Positions 10,969 through 22,309 of a DNA stretch of 64,000 nt are shown in pieces. Each line of letters opens with the position of its first letter. The stretch's first letter is position 1. The notes below the pieces were generated by a model, which searched no databases, had not been told where the DNA came from, and saw only the letters and a program-made list of their open reading frames with translations. The position numbers and the translations under genes were made by a program. Source of the stretch: Sipunculus nudus (taxonomy: Eukaryota > Annelida > Sipuncula > Golfingiida > Sipunculidae); assembly GCA_026874595.1 (NCBI GenBank), contig CM049309.1:38827079-38891078 (forward strand), written 5' to 3'.

Positions 10969-13900
10969 CCGCAGTTTAAAGACAAACTCGCAACCCTGCC
11001 CGTCGCATCGGGGCATTTCCGTACAATTTTTTTCCATCTTAAACTAAGTTGTGAAAACTTAAAACTTAAGTTCAGGTGTCCAGGCATTGATTTGTCAGGT
11101 TCAAACTGTAATTTGAAAGTATCAGAAGGAATAAAAAGAGGATTATCCTTAGCAAGCCAACATTAACATTTATTAATGTCGCTATAACAAAGGCCGGTCC
11201 CAAACATAAATATGAAACGTAATATTAAACAAATGCACATGAATATACTTATCACAACCATGGATACAGAAACACTTGCATGCGGGGCATCTTTGTGAAC
11301 AAAAATACCGGTAAAAATTAAAACAGAAATGCATGTGTTAGGATGTAAATAAAAATAAATTACATGAAAATGCAAATATTCCAATTAAACAAAAACATGA
11401 TATTTTCTTATTTTTTCTCTGACCAAATAAAATAGATTCATGTCAACAGATATCATACATCGTACATCTTTTAGTTTGGGACCACGTCATGGGGGGGGGG
11501 GGGGGGGTAGCACACACTTTGTCTCGGTGTTACCAAGCTCAATGACTACCGCACCTCCGGGTCTTTTCTGTATAATCAACTCCATGGCTTGGTCTTATTT
11601 TTACACTGGGGAAAATCTCCCACCCACTTAAGGGACACTGGTTATGCGAGTAATACGTGTGGCAAGGCCTTCCCATTAAGCCCTGAAAGTGTTCATTCTT
11701 TGTGGGAGCCGAGCGCGGAATTCGTACTTACGTTCTCTCGACTTAAAAAGCGGTTTCACAACAGATCCGTGCGAATGAATTCAATTCCCGAACGACAATT
11801 TGTTGTACGAACGAAAAAAAATAAGACCCTTTATCTCATATCGGTGGGTACATATCTAATCCGAACGATCCGAAGGAAAAAAATTGAAAATGTTTTATTT
11901 TTTTACGTTTGCATTGGATAAGAATGGCTTCTTTCCGCCTACAACACAGAAGAACTTGAACATTTATAACCACTGATTGGTTCATTTGTACGTTGCCTTC
12001 ATACATTACAGTATAGCATTGCATAACGCTCTGAACACATCGCGTGACCTCCCGGCCCGGTGACCTTCAAGTCACACGCTGTGAAAATAGCAGGATTTTT
12101 CAGGTTTGGCAACACCCAGTCAGTTTTCACTGGATAAAGTAAAATCTGGTTGGCTCTGCGTTTAAACAATTCTGCAGAACTGGTAGATGAAATCTGATTT
12201 GCTTAGCCTGTAAAAAAAACATAACTATGCCCGTGGCAAGCACGTATGGCACGCAATACAGGAAATATGCAGATAGTGGTGGATAACTGACCTCAAGCAA
12301 GTCAGTATACAGAATGTGTTGAAAGCTGACGATTGCATTGTGTGTATTCCAATGGGGGTGAAAAAAAGCCTGTGCCACCAAGCGCTTTCCATAGCAGTGG
12401 AAAGTGACCGGTACCTCGAAGAACATTCGTTTGTGCTGGTGATACCTGCAATGTGTTTGGTTAAATCTAACACGGGGTAATTCCACGGAGACAGCACCGC
12501 CTGGTGGCTAAACCTGACCGGCAACCGCGGTTTGATGCAGCGGATAGTGTAGCGAATAGTTGAGCGTAGCGTAGCCGCTGCTTATGGAGCGTAGGCTTTG
12601 CATTAGCTATGAAAGAAATGGCGTTTCCTTGTCCTTTGTTTGGAAAAAGTAGAGCTAAAAAATTAGCAAAAAAGGAATTATTATCATTTCAATCAAATTT
12701 CTTTTATTTTAATTGATTTTTATTACTTTTTTAACTAGTACCAATGATTATCCCTTTCAAATATGCTTTAATATAGAATAAGACTTTTAATATAATATGA
12801 AGATTTTCTGAAAATAAATAATTGTCCAAGTCCTAGGTAATGTAGCTTTTTGGTGCTCATAGCGCTTATTCAGCTAACTTATAAAATGAAAACTGGACTA
12901 AAATCATTTTAAGGAATGAAATTTGTTTGTTGTGTTTTTCCTACACATAAAAAAAAAGTCCACATATTTTGTGGTCAAACGGCGATTGCATCCCCCCCCC
13001 CCCCCGACCCACACACAGAGTTATACACATACACACACATTTTATCCGCGATAAACAGAACAATTCATATGACAATAACGTTTAATGTGCCATAAATCAG
13101 CATGGATTTTTTTAAATTCAATTAACTGCATATAAACAGATTTCTTAGCTGTGCCGAGACTGTTCTAAATCTTACAGGCAGATTTGAAATTATAAATAAA
13201 ATGAACTGGTAATTCAACCTTTAATTTAAATCAATTTTTTTAACCCTGCTCAACAGGAACTGTAATGGCATTTGTTTAAACATCAGAATGCACAATTACT
13301 TTTATAGTCATGTTAAAATGGGTGTCTAGCCCAAAAGCGTATAGCAAAGATCTGTCATAATAAAACTATAGCCTGGAATTTTAACTAACAAGGACCAATA
13401 ATTATCAATTACCTGGATATGAATATATTTTCATGAATTATATAATTTATATTTCTGAAAAATGACGAAAAATCATGATTATTTTAGCTGCTTTTCATCA
13501 CAATTATGATAAGTGGAAATTTTTCAATCAACTAACCGTGCCTAGGGTTTAGGGTGTATCATCATTGTATCAGCATTATATCATTTTCATGAGATTTCAG
13601 GGCGGAAGGAAAAGTCAGTACATTCAGAGACAAACTTAAATGTATGAGAAAATCATTGTACAATTTAAGAAGATAAAGTCATTTTTCTGTAGCACCAAAA
13701 AAGCTGTATTGTAATACATCAGACATATTACTCATATTGTCGTTCAATACGAACTTCGGGAACGAAATTCACTGGTCGGAAACCAAAAATATTGTTCGGG
13801 TTTGATGTGAATGATAATTTAGGATGCGACAGAAATTTAGTCGGAGCCACAGAATTTGGGAATCAAACATATTACTGGGACTTTGATGTTTTCTTTAAAC
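10969..13900. other. Pseudogene intron region without recognisable exon
   Basis: Should contain exon 2 of the methyltransferase paralogue. No VDVGCGTG-like or VIGVDIS-like coding was seen on the minus strand. G/C homopolymers lie at about 11493-11507 and 12993-13005. Confidence 0.5.
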
Positions 13901-14179
13901 TCACCTTTGCTTGTACAAAATCAATAATAGTATCAAACACTTCTTCAGGATAACCGAGTCTGAAGCGGTTACAGAGAGAAACGTGGCTGGTTTCTCTGAA
14001 CATGCTGACACAACGAGGAATTATGGAGCACTCATGGAGCACTCCGGTGTCCTACTCCATTGTCAGGTGTACGGAGTCTGAGGATGTTGCGCCTCGTCGC
14101 CAACACACAATGTGAGATGAACCTTCTGAGCTTTACCCCCATGGTAGCTGTCTGCTGAAGAAGATGTTTCATGGCAAGT

Positions 14180-14340
14180 TGGTTGTGCGTGTATACACAG
14201 CCAAGACCACAGTATATAACAGTCAAGCACTCTGTAAAATAGTTTATTGAATTAGATTTTATTAAGTTGTCGACTACTTAGCCTTAACAGTGTCTTTTAA
14301 CTCACGATTAAAAATTGAAAAAAAAAAACAGAAACATTTT
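14180..14340 (-). pseudogene. Fragment of a third methyltransferase copy (intron 2 / start of exon 3)
   Basis: This stretch matches 10190-10340 around the intron 2-exon 3 junction of the inverted pseudogene. Both share an acceptor-like CTGTAAAA/CTGTAAAATAG segment, an AGTCAA block encoding VLDCY versus IVDCY, and the intron words TCGTCTACTT/GTCGACTACTT and TTAACCGTGTCTTTTA/TTAACAGTGTCTTTTA. Exon similarity fades after a few codons. It lies just upstream (on the minus strand) of pseudogene exon 1, as expected for a tandem copy that was mostly deleted. Confidence 0.5.
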
Positions 14341-15002
14341 CAACAAAATGTAATTTTAAATGACAAAAGTCGACTGCCTCAACCTGATCATACACTGTGA
14401 AAAATATGCGTTAAAATACGAGACAACGTCGCGTAAATTTAACGTGCCATTTTCCCGTGTTCACTATTATACAGGAATACGCGACTTAGAGGCGTGACAT
14501 CCGTGTATGTGTCGAGTTATCATGGTTTATAGCCCATACCGTATCACTTTGCTCGAGATTGAAGCGGTAATTAACTCCTCCGTGGAGACTGCTAATGAAA
14601 CATACATCCCTTGACCATGAGCCCCCCGCCCCGGGATACCAGCATGTCCGTGCAGCAGCGCCCGGCAGGAGACCACAGACAAAGCCCTGGTTGATAAGAG
14701 AGCTGACCGCACAGAACTGGACGGGCCACTAGATAGGTTCAAATTCTCCCGCCTGCAACACCAGTTCACACAAAGGACCAGGCTCTTCGTGCATGTATGC
14801 AGTGTTATGATTCGAGGTGAGTAAAACAGCTTAAAGATATTTCAATGAAATTCAGTTGTAAAACCAGCGCAATCCAGTTTCTGTACGATGTCATGAATGG
14901 TAAATTCAATAAACTATGTAATTTATAGTCATATGAATCAACATAGAACTGGCATTTGGGATTTATTTATTATCAGTGGGGAAGGGCCCAGCCTGCTCAT
15001 GT

Positions 15003-15006
<4 letters not shown>

Positions 15007-15045
<39 letters not shown>
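15007..15045. repeat. (TA)n microsatellite inside the 2.4-kb TIR element
   Basis: About 19 TA units. Confidence 0.96.
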
Positions 15046-15047
<2 letters not shown>

Positions 15048-15131
15048 TATTATCTCAAACAATCATATTCTGTTCTGCAATTTTTATATACAATGAAATG
15101 TTATATAACATTTCAATGTTTTCCTCTCGAC

Positions 15132-16305
15132 AGGAAGCCACTACAGCATATGAAATTGAAGATGAAGTGCACTCATCCCATGCACCACCCACATGTCATA
15201 TTCGCAGGTAGGTAAAAAAAACAGGTTTATTTCTTAAGAGACTTCTAAGAATATCTGATGTTGAATTTCATGACTCACTAAAATACATCTAGGCATAACT
15301 AAATTACATCAAAGTTTGACAATTATAATGTGGACCAATGGCCATGTTTTATACACAAACAATCATGTTTTGCTCTTTCATTGCTTCCAGGATGCAGTTG
15401 TGGAAGGATACATCTAAGACCAGAATGACAGCCTTTGAGCATATATATACGGAGCTTTCTTGGCCTGGTCTTTGAAGCCTATAATACCTTCAACTTTCAC
15501 TCTCCAAGTTCAGTGGGTCAGATGTTTAAATTCATCCAAAGGTATGTATCACTGAATATATACTGTTATTTGTGCATATGGGAATTCACGCTAAAAATTT
15601 CAGTAGTTGTTAAACAAGTGATGGGGAAAGGTAATATTAAATAATCTATTACTTTGGATTTTATTATTGTTATTATTATTATTTCAGCAATTATTAATAC
15701 TGTAAACATATTTTAACCATTACTTTGAAAAGCTGTAATGTTCTATAACTGTGACCTTACATATTACTATTCCTTCATCCTTGGTTAGAATTTATTTCAC
15801 GCTATATACTGGATTATCATTTCCGTATAAAAATATATTTCATACACCGTGATAATATATTCAAATCAGTTAAGCATTAAGGCCAGCTTCATCTTGGTAT
15901 TTCAAAATTTGGTATAATGACCTTATAAATGCCATAATAACCTTACAATTACGCTAAAAAAGTGATTTTCTATGTTACAGGAAATAAAAGAAATATAAGT
16001 TAATACAAGCTGTAGAGATAATTTTATATTAATTGAAATATTTTGATATTTTACAGAGTCTTGGCTGGCATCAACCCGATCAGGGGATCGAAGGTCAAAC
16101 AGAGAAGAAACAAAAGAGACCAGTTACCAGCAGCAAGGTCTGGAAGTTGTGTAACTGCGTCTGTGACTTCGATAATAAATGGACAAACTGAGGAAAAACC
16201 AAAAGACTGCGTGTCGGTGAAGCTGATGGGGCTTCAACTTGTTGCATATTTCCATGTACACAAATGTATCAGACACTATCATATTCTATTTATTGGCAAA
16301 CTCTG
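15132..16305 (+). other. Possible spliced transcript inside the 2.4-kb TIR element
   Basis: Three segments are bounded by good splice sites: 15132-15208 (after CTCGACAG, before GTAGGT), 15391-15541 (after TTGCTTCCAG, before GTATGT) and about 16057-16305 (after TTTTACAG). Segment 1 joins segment 2 in frame, and segment 2 joins segment 3 in frame, but the middle segment needs a one-base shift near a short TA run at 15441-15450 to stay open throughout. AATAAA lies in GTGTAATAAAATG at about 16529. The conceptual product is not recognised. It could be a captured gene piece, a decayed transposase or a non-coding RNA. Confidence 0.25.
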
Positions 16306-16823
16306 AAATCTTGCTGGAATGTTTACAGTGTTATAGAGGATAGGAATGTTATAAAAACCTAATTTTGTTTGCTGTAGAGGTTTATAAATACTGCATATAT
16401 GTTCGATATAGATTCTTTTCAGAGCTATTGACTGCCATTTTAATTCTATATATTCTTTTCTGATCCATCAATTAATGTTTGTATCGATCTTTTTGCATCT
16501 ATCGATATATCGTGGCTCCCTGCTTGGTGTAATAAAATGTTTGTATACATGAACAAGATTAAGTGTCTTCTTTTCCATCAGTAAGGCCATGATAATGTCA
16601 AATGACGTAATAAAAACGTAACATTAAATGTAAAATTACGATCTTAATCACGTAAAATTACGCTATATATCTAAATGCCAAATAAGCGTAAAATCACGGA
16701 CTTGGTCGCGTAAAATTACGCGAATAAGATGATCAAATGTGCGTAAAATAACGCGACTATGCAGCGTCAACTTTGCTGCCACGACATTGTCGCGTAAAAT
16801 AACGCACAATTTTTCACAGTGTA

Positions 16824-19800
16824 TAGGAATATTTACAGATTAAGATACTTTTCATCCTGGGATTCGTTCAGGCACTCGGCGATCTCCAGCGAACATCTAA
16901 TTGAAATTAAGTTGTGCGTCTTCAGAGTGTGGGTGGTGTCAACCCAACATTATCGTATGATCAGAGTAAAAAGAGGAATACAGTTGTTACCGTCTGGTTA
17001 TCGTTTATACCTAAATGTACATCCTGACAAAGTCATAGTGTTCATACTGGTATATCATTTACATTCACCGTCTGCTGCTTTTTTACCACATATATTAAGC
17101 GTAGAGGCTGCCATCATGAAATAAAGCATACTTGAATTATTATATTATATTATATTATTAAATATGTGAAAAATGAGATATTGGTGGCCCCACCAATGCT
17201 AACCTAATTCAAATGGTTTTTTTTTCCAAGAAAGGAAAATTAATTAAAAATAAAATTTTTGTTTCCATATGGTAGAAATCCCAAGATTATGAGGAATTAA
17301 ATGTGTAGGAATATAGTAAACAATTTCCTAACTGGCCTTTTTAAGGAACTTAAAACTTGGACGATCGGTAAATTTGACATTTTGGGGTGTTTGCATACAT
17401 ATATCTCAAAACAGCAGATATCTCTCGTATGACTGTCAGTGTTGCTATCAGCATCAGATTTCACAAGGAAATTGATCATGTTCCTGCTATGATATTTTGA
17501 GCTGTTTGCAATCTGAGGCCCTTATAATTTGTATTGTATTAATAATTCAGAGTAGGTCAATACTCTAGGTTATATAGTTTTTAATACCTTAGAGGAAAGT
17601 CAATTATTCAAAATGACGTCTTAACGGAATTACAAATTTGACTGATCGCATAATCACATAACTTATGTGATGAATTTGTGCGTGTGATATCTAAAGCCAA
17701 ATATTTTAAGAGGCCACAGCTATCAGCACCAAATTTAGCAGGAACATTGATCAATCTGGAGGTGGCGTAGACGTGAATACGCTCAGTAAGCATTTATAAT
17801 GGGCTGGTAACGTTTACTTTAATTGTGATACAAGCCATACGTAGGAGGGTTCTGCAGTGGTCTTTCTTCCTGCTGCATTGATATAGTGGTAAATAGCCGA
17901 TAATCTTTACATTTAGCTGCGAATGATGAATTAACACAAAATAATACATGTAAACTCACAACCCAAATTAAACTGAAAATCCGTCTCTATGGTAACGAGT
18001 TTGTTCTTGTATCGCCTACAACCTGTGCGAGCCATGCAATATTGTATTAATGCGGGAAGAATTTCACCAACCATGCATAGGGATTTACCAGTACGCTGAC
18101 TTATTACGAAATTTCTCGCACATGGTCGGTGTTGTTAGAAAGTATAATAAGGTGTTGGCCATGAGGCGTTGTAAAAAATGACGAAAATATTTGCATTCTC
18201 ATAGAGCCTTACCTTCACTATTCATACAAAATGTGACACATCTTGACCATTAGACCCCTTGATCTCTAGTTATACCTAAAACACCTTCGTATATCATGAA
18301 TTGAGGATCACGTGATTTTTCACCTGAATGATACATTTTCCTCTCGTGTAGTGGAGTTCTCGTCACTGAATTGAGCTTCACGTATGTCTGTTCCGCGATC
18401 CGATGAAGTGATCGAAATGCGCCGCATGAGGCGTGTCAAGCCCTGTTCCGCATGCAACGTCAAAAGCTTTTGTAAAATAAAAACTGCTAAGTTACCGTCA
18501 ACCTATACACGAGCTTCACTTTAAAAAGAGTCAGATATAGTATTAGTATGCTTACATATCATTCATGTACATGTACATGCATTTTAGTTAAAGGTCAGCT
18601 TTCCTGTTAAATTTCTCTGTGGATTTTGTTTGCCTTCATATCAGGTGTAAACAATAATGAGGTCTAGGGTAATTTGAGCTCATTAGATTGCCAACGAAAT
18701 TATACTAAAAAGATACGTAATCACCTTAACATTTTAATACTGGAGAAACCAGTACATGGTTTCAATTATGACCTTATCATAACGCATTTTTATCATCGTA
18801 TATAGGGGCACTCAGAAAAAACGTCTCGAACCTATAAGTGGTCAATTATTTTATAAATACTACATGTACGTTTTTGGTGGTTGGTGCTCAGAAAAGCGTG
18901 AATAATTGACTATGTTTCTTAAATATTTTTCATTTTGCACAGATTGACAATAGACTTAAATATCTAATTGACAATTTTTATCACAAACTGTTCCCGAAAA
19001 TACCATCACACCTGTGCACAATTACAGTACCCGGATGACACTTGACACCGACCGCCAGGTGCAACATGTAGTACACAGCGCTGGATATAACAAATTTGAA
19101 TATGAAATTTATTCTTGTCATGAATCAGAAAGTTGAACCTTTGGAACAAATGAAATTTTAAAGACATGTTCAAATTGAATATAGCTTTCTAAACACGAAA
19201 TACCAACAATTTGCATAGAAAATTTATAAAAATTTCAGGCCCTAAAATTTAGGAAGTTTTTTTCTAAATCACACTGATACATTTATATGGGATTTGTTAC
19301 TGATGGCTGCAGCCGATCCTGGGATTTCTCTCTACGAGCATATTCAGACAAGCGAAAGGCGGTATCTTATTTTGAGACGACTGTTTGCGACTAACTGAGA
19401 ACGGCAAATGCGAGGGAGTTTCGAGAATGTCTCGAAACGTTCTCGGGGGTACTGGATTATCTCGCGTGAGTTGCAGGGCCTTGATCTCTTGTCATGACAA
19501 TTTTTTATTATGTTTAAAGTATTTTATAAAACCTTTATATAACGCATTGTTATTATCGTAAATATTAATATAAGATTTGATGCTGATGGGAACCATGTGT
19601 CCAAAAACATCAGTTTTCATATTTTGCCATTTACCCATGTTTCCGTCATGATGCTATTTTGAAATTATTATATTGAATTTATGCTAATTTGATTCCCCAT
19701 CCTCTAAGATATTATTGATTGTAATATGAAAATGTAAGTAGTAGTCTTTTCTTGTTCTTTTTCTTGCATCTCCTGAAAAGTGAAAACAAATGTTTTCAGT

Positions 19801-20699
19801 TTTCGCAGGTAAGTCATCTTAGGGAGCGCCACCTACAATTCAAAATAACATTTTAATCTAATAATCAGTGTTAATATGATGTTGATGGCAGCCTGCAACC
19901 ATATATACCTGAGATTTTTACAAAAAGACTTGACATAATATAGGCAAACACATAAACTATTATATATGAGTTCGGATAAATTGAAATAAAGATGCCATTT
20001 TCTTAATTAATTTGACTCAATAAATGATAAATTAGTTTATACCTTCCCCAACTTGAGTTGTAAATGTTGGTTCTCATCCGGGCGCAAGGGTAAACATCTA
20101 ATACCTTCGATAACGCATTTTTACGCACATTTCGCTCCAATCAATTTATCTGAAAAGCCATGTATAGGTAGCTAAAAAAGAATATGATATCACCATATAA
20201 TATATAACAGCTTTGGGAATAATTATTATATACCAAATTATAAAATAAAATGGATCTACAGAGTACTTTGGAATCCATGTATTTAATTAACCAAATCCAT
20301 TGGTAAGTGTAAAGTATATTCATGATTGACACGTTTTCAATTTAATTCCCTTTTGAGGATGGTGATCACTCTGGCTATAACAATACCTGAAATTAATTCT
20401 ATGGGTCATTACTCACTGTAATCGACGTACTAGTTTATCCTCTGTGCCAAATGTTAAGGTATACGTATTGTATTTCTTGTATTTCAGTATTACTTTTGCG
20501 GCAATTTTGTTTTATGTTCATCATCTAAAAGTCAAAGGCTGCCAGCAGGCAAATCGCAATGTTTTCTCACCTAATATATGGGCAAATAAAATCCACAAAG
20601 GAAAAACTTCAGACCCTAAAACAAGGTTGAACCCAGTGGCTGATGGAATGTTAGTTTTTGGTGCCCGAGGGGGTATGCGAGCTCCATCTGGCGGCAAAG
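16824..20699. other. Gene-free stretch between two DNA transposons
   Basis: AT-rich sequence with no repeat family or exon that I can recognise. Confidence 0.5.
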
Positions 20700-20702
20700 T
20701 TA

Positions 20703-21379
20703 TGGGGCTGTCCCACTTAGGCGACTCTACAGGCGACTACAGGCGACCAGGCTGTCGCCTCATGGTCGCCGGGTGGTCGCCTGTATGGTCGCCTGTAGTC
20801 GCCTGAAGTCGCCCCAAGACGCGTGACCTCGAAGCTGTCGCCTCTGGATTTTCAACATGTTCAAAATTCTCAGGCGACAGCTTTTTTGTCGCCAGTGAGC
20901 GTAGTCTGTCTTCTACTGGCGTAGGTGCTGTCGTAGGCTGTCGTCAGCTGACGCGGTTTGTCGTAGGTCCTGTCGTAGGCTGTCGCCAGGTGACGCGAGT
21001 TGTCGTGTGTGTTGTCGCGGGTTGTTGTTACTTGAAACAAGACCATTCTTGTGTCCGGCTCCTCACATAGCACATGGAAGAAAATCGTCGAAGCATGTCG
21101 CGGGAGGACGTGGCAAAAATTCTGGTGTCGTAGGTTGTCGCCAGTCTGGTCGTAGGTTGTCGCAGATGTGGTCGTAGGTTGTCGTGGGTGATTGTCCTTT
21201 GTCGCGGCGACTGTGTCGCGGGTTGTCGGCAGCTTGTCGTCAGACAGTCGCCAGCCATTTGTAGCTTGTCGTAGACTATTGTCATAGCAGAGGTCCTGTC
21301 GCCTGTTTTTCGGCGACCATGAGGCGACAGCCTGGTCGCCTGTAGTCGCCTGTAGAGTCGCCTAAGTGGGACAGCCCCA
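20703..21379. mobile_element. 677-bp miniature transposon with perfect 69-bp TIRs, PIF/Harbinger-like
   Basis: The first and last 69 bp (20703-20771 and 21311-21379) are perfect inverted copies beginning TGGGGCTGTCCC. Both sides are flanked by TTA (20700-20702, 21380-21382), a typical Harbinger-type 3-bp duplication. The interior is almost entirely built from GTCGC, GTCGT and their complements, with no ORF of its own. Perfect TIRs imply a recent insertion. Superfamily assignment rests only on the TTA duplication. Confidence 0.8.
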
Positions 21380-21615
21380 TTAGTAACTACCTATAGCAGA
21401 ATGGATCGCACTGGATAATGCATTCCCGTTGCAATGATAAAGTTACAATCGCTCACAAACACCTTGCAAATGCCACCTTTATCATACATGTCCAAAGACG
21501 CCGTGCCAAAATATAGTCGGCAGGATCTTTCCCCAAGGTGCCAATGAGCGAGCCCTTTATGAAATGATTACGGTGACAGGCTACCACGGTTCCTATTGCC
21601 AAGATTACGATTCTG

Positions 21616-22005
21616 CACACTGCAAAGACTTAGACTTACAAGAGAACGACTCTGCTGTTTAGGGATTGTAAGAGTCAAAATCTGACCCCACAACGGCCCG
21701 AGACTTCTAAATACAAAAGCGGCGTAGGTATAACTGGAAGAAGATAATGTTGTCCGTTCAAGTGTGTTGTATAACTTAGAATTGTTTCAATGGAAATTAC
21801 AAAACCAAGGGTTTTTTGTGGTAGGACTTTGCGGAAAAAGTAAAAGGTTGTAAGCATGCGCATGTGGAATGTTTACTTAATATGTTTCCGTTCAATGTGA
21901 CAAATTTTTATTTTAAAGTTTGACAGTTGAAACAAGTAGTCTCGGTCGTCCCACCCACAGTGCTCAAACAGACGAAATTTGTTTCGAGAGGAAACGATCT
22001 TGTCG
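21616..22005 (-). repeat. Unnamed dispersed repeat, copy C
   Basis: Minus-strand copy starting CACACTGCAAAGACTTAGAC; contains GGCGTAGGTATAACTGG and AGCATGCGCATG and ends near TTTCGAGAGGAAACGA. It begins about 235 bp after the GTCGC-rich transposon. Confidence 0.7.
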
Positions 22006-22083
22006 GAAGGGTGTACGATCCTGAGGTTAAATGATCGTAGGTAAAGGAATCATTTACCCGGAATGCAATAGGGTTTCTTAATA

Positions 22084-22300
22084 CGCAGTGGTGTAGGTAA
22101 ACAGGCTGTCTAGTAGGTAGATGTATTTAATTAAAAAGATGTTGGATTAGAACTGCTTCAAGGCCATCACATGGCAAGGACTTGATTAAAAAGCAACATT
22201 TGTTGAGCATGCATATGTGCAATGAAGTAAGAACCAATTTCTGTTTATTTGATTGTGCCGAATCATGGTTTTGAAGTTTCACAAAGGAGACAAGTAATAA
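22084..22300 (-). repeat. Unnamed dispersed repeat, diverged fragment
   Basis: TTGGATTAGAACTGCTTCAA, GAGCATGCATATGTGCAATG and TTTTGAAGTTTCAC follow the order of copies C and D, with many differences. Confidence 0.35.
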
Positions 22301-22309
22301 CTTACTGCA

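Larger units (their letters stand above)
8158..14003 (-). pseudogene. Decayed paralogue of the methyltransferase, inverted
   Basis: Four of six exons can be found on the minus strand with the same borders and phases as the gene at 27890-33829. Exon 1 is 13905-14003 (MFRETSHVSLCNRFR...DFVQAK). Exon 3 is 10027-10240 (IVDCYNIQ...HWFENIDRFYAECDRVLKPQG). Exon 4 is 9633-9733 (NNHPKIT...LTLPYPDFIR). Exon 5 is 8158-8292 (NDTCEYRGTV...YPDDSDPVDDALNK). Three signs of decay are visible. An in-frame TGA at 10093-10095 follows MVL where a sense codon (perhaps TGG) is expected. The acceptor of exon 4 reads ACAT instead of an AG-ending site. Exons 2, with SAM motif I, and 6 were not found by eye in the places where they should lie. 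Two copies of an unnamed dispersed repeat sit in its introns. An assembly error could explain the single stop but not all three. Protein similarity is still good, so the loss is probably not ancient. Confidence 0.75.
14393..16821. mobile_element. 2.4-kb TIR element with TA target duplication and GCGTAAAATTACGC-like end boxes
   Basis: The ends are CACTGTGAAAAAT...ATTTTTCACAGTG, each next to a TA (14391-14392, 16822-16823). Similarity of the termini continues inward (GCGTTAAAATACGAGACAA versus GCGTTATTTTACGCGACAA). The right 210 bp carry at least five imperfect copies of the palindromic word GCGTAAAATTACGC; related words (GCGTTAAAATACG, CGCGTAAATTTAACG) are at the left end. Such reiterated subterminal boxes are often transposase-binding sites. 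A TA duplication suggests the Tc1/mariner-pogo or a related group. The interior has no long ORF that I recognise as transposase, a (TA)n tract, and a possible spliced transcript. Confidence 0.75.

Noticed and set aside
12127-12524. Two overlapping minus-strand frames of about 100 codons
   Set aside because: Overlapping frames without a recognisable domain inside the pseudogene intron; tested as the missing SAM-binding exon and did not fit.
20444-20806. 120-codon frame with a hydrophobic start
   Set aside because: The second half runs into the TIR of the GTCGC-rich transposon. There is no splice support or recognisable domain.
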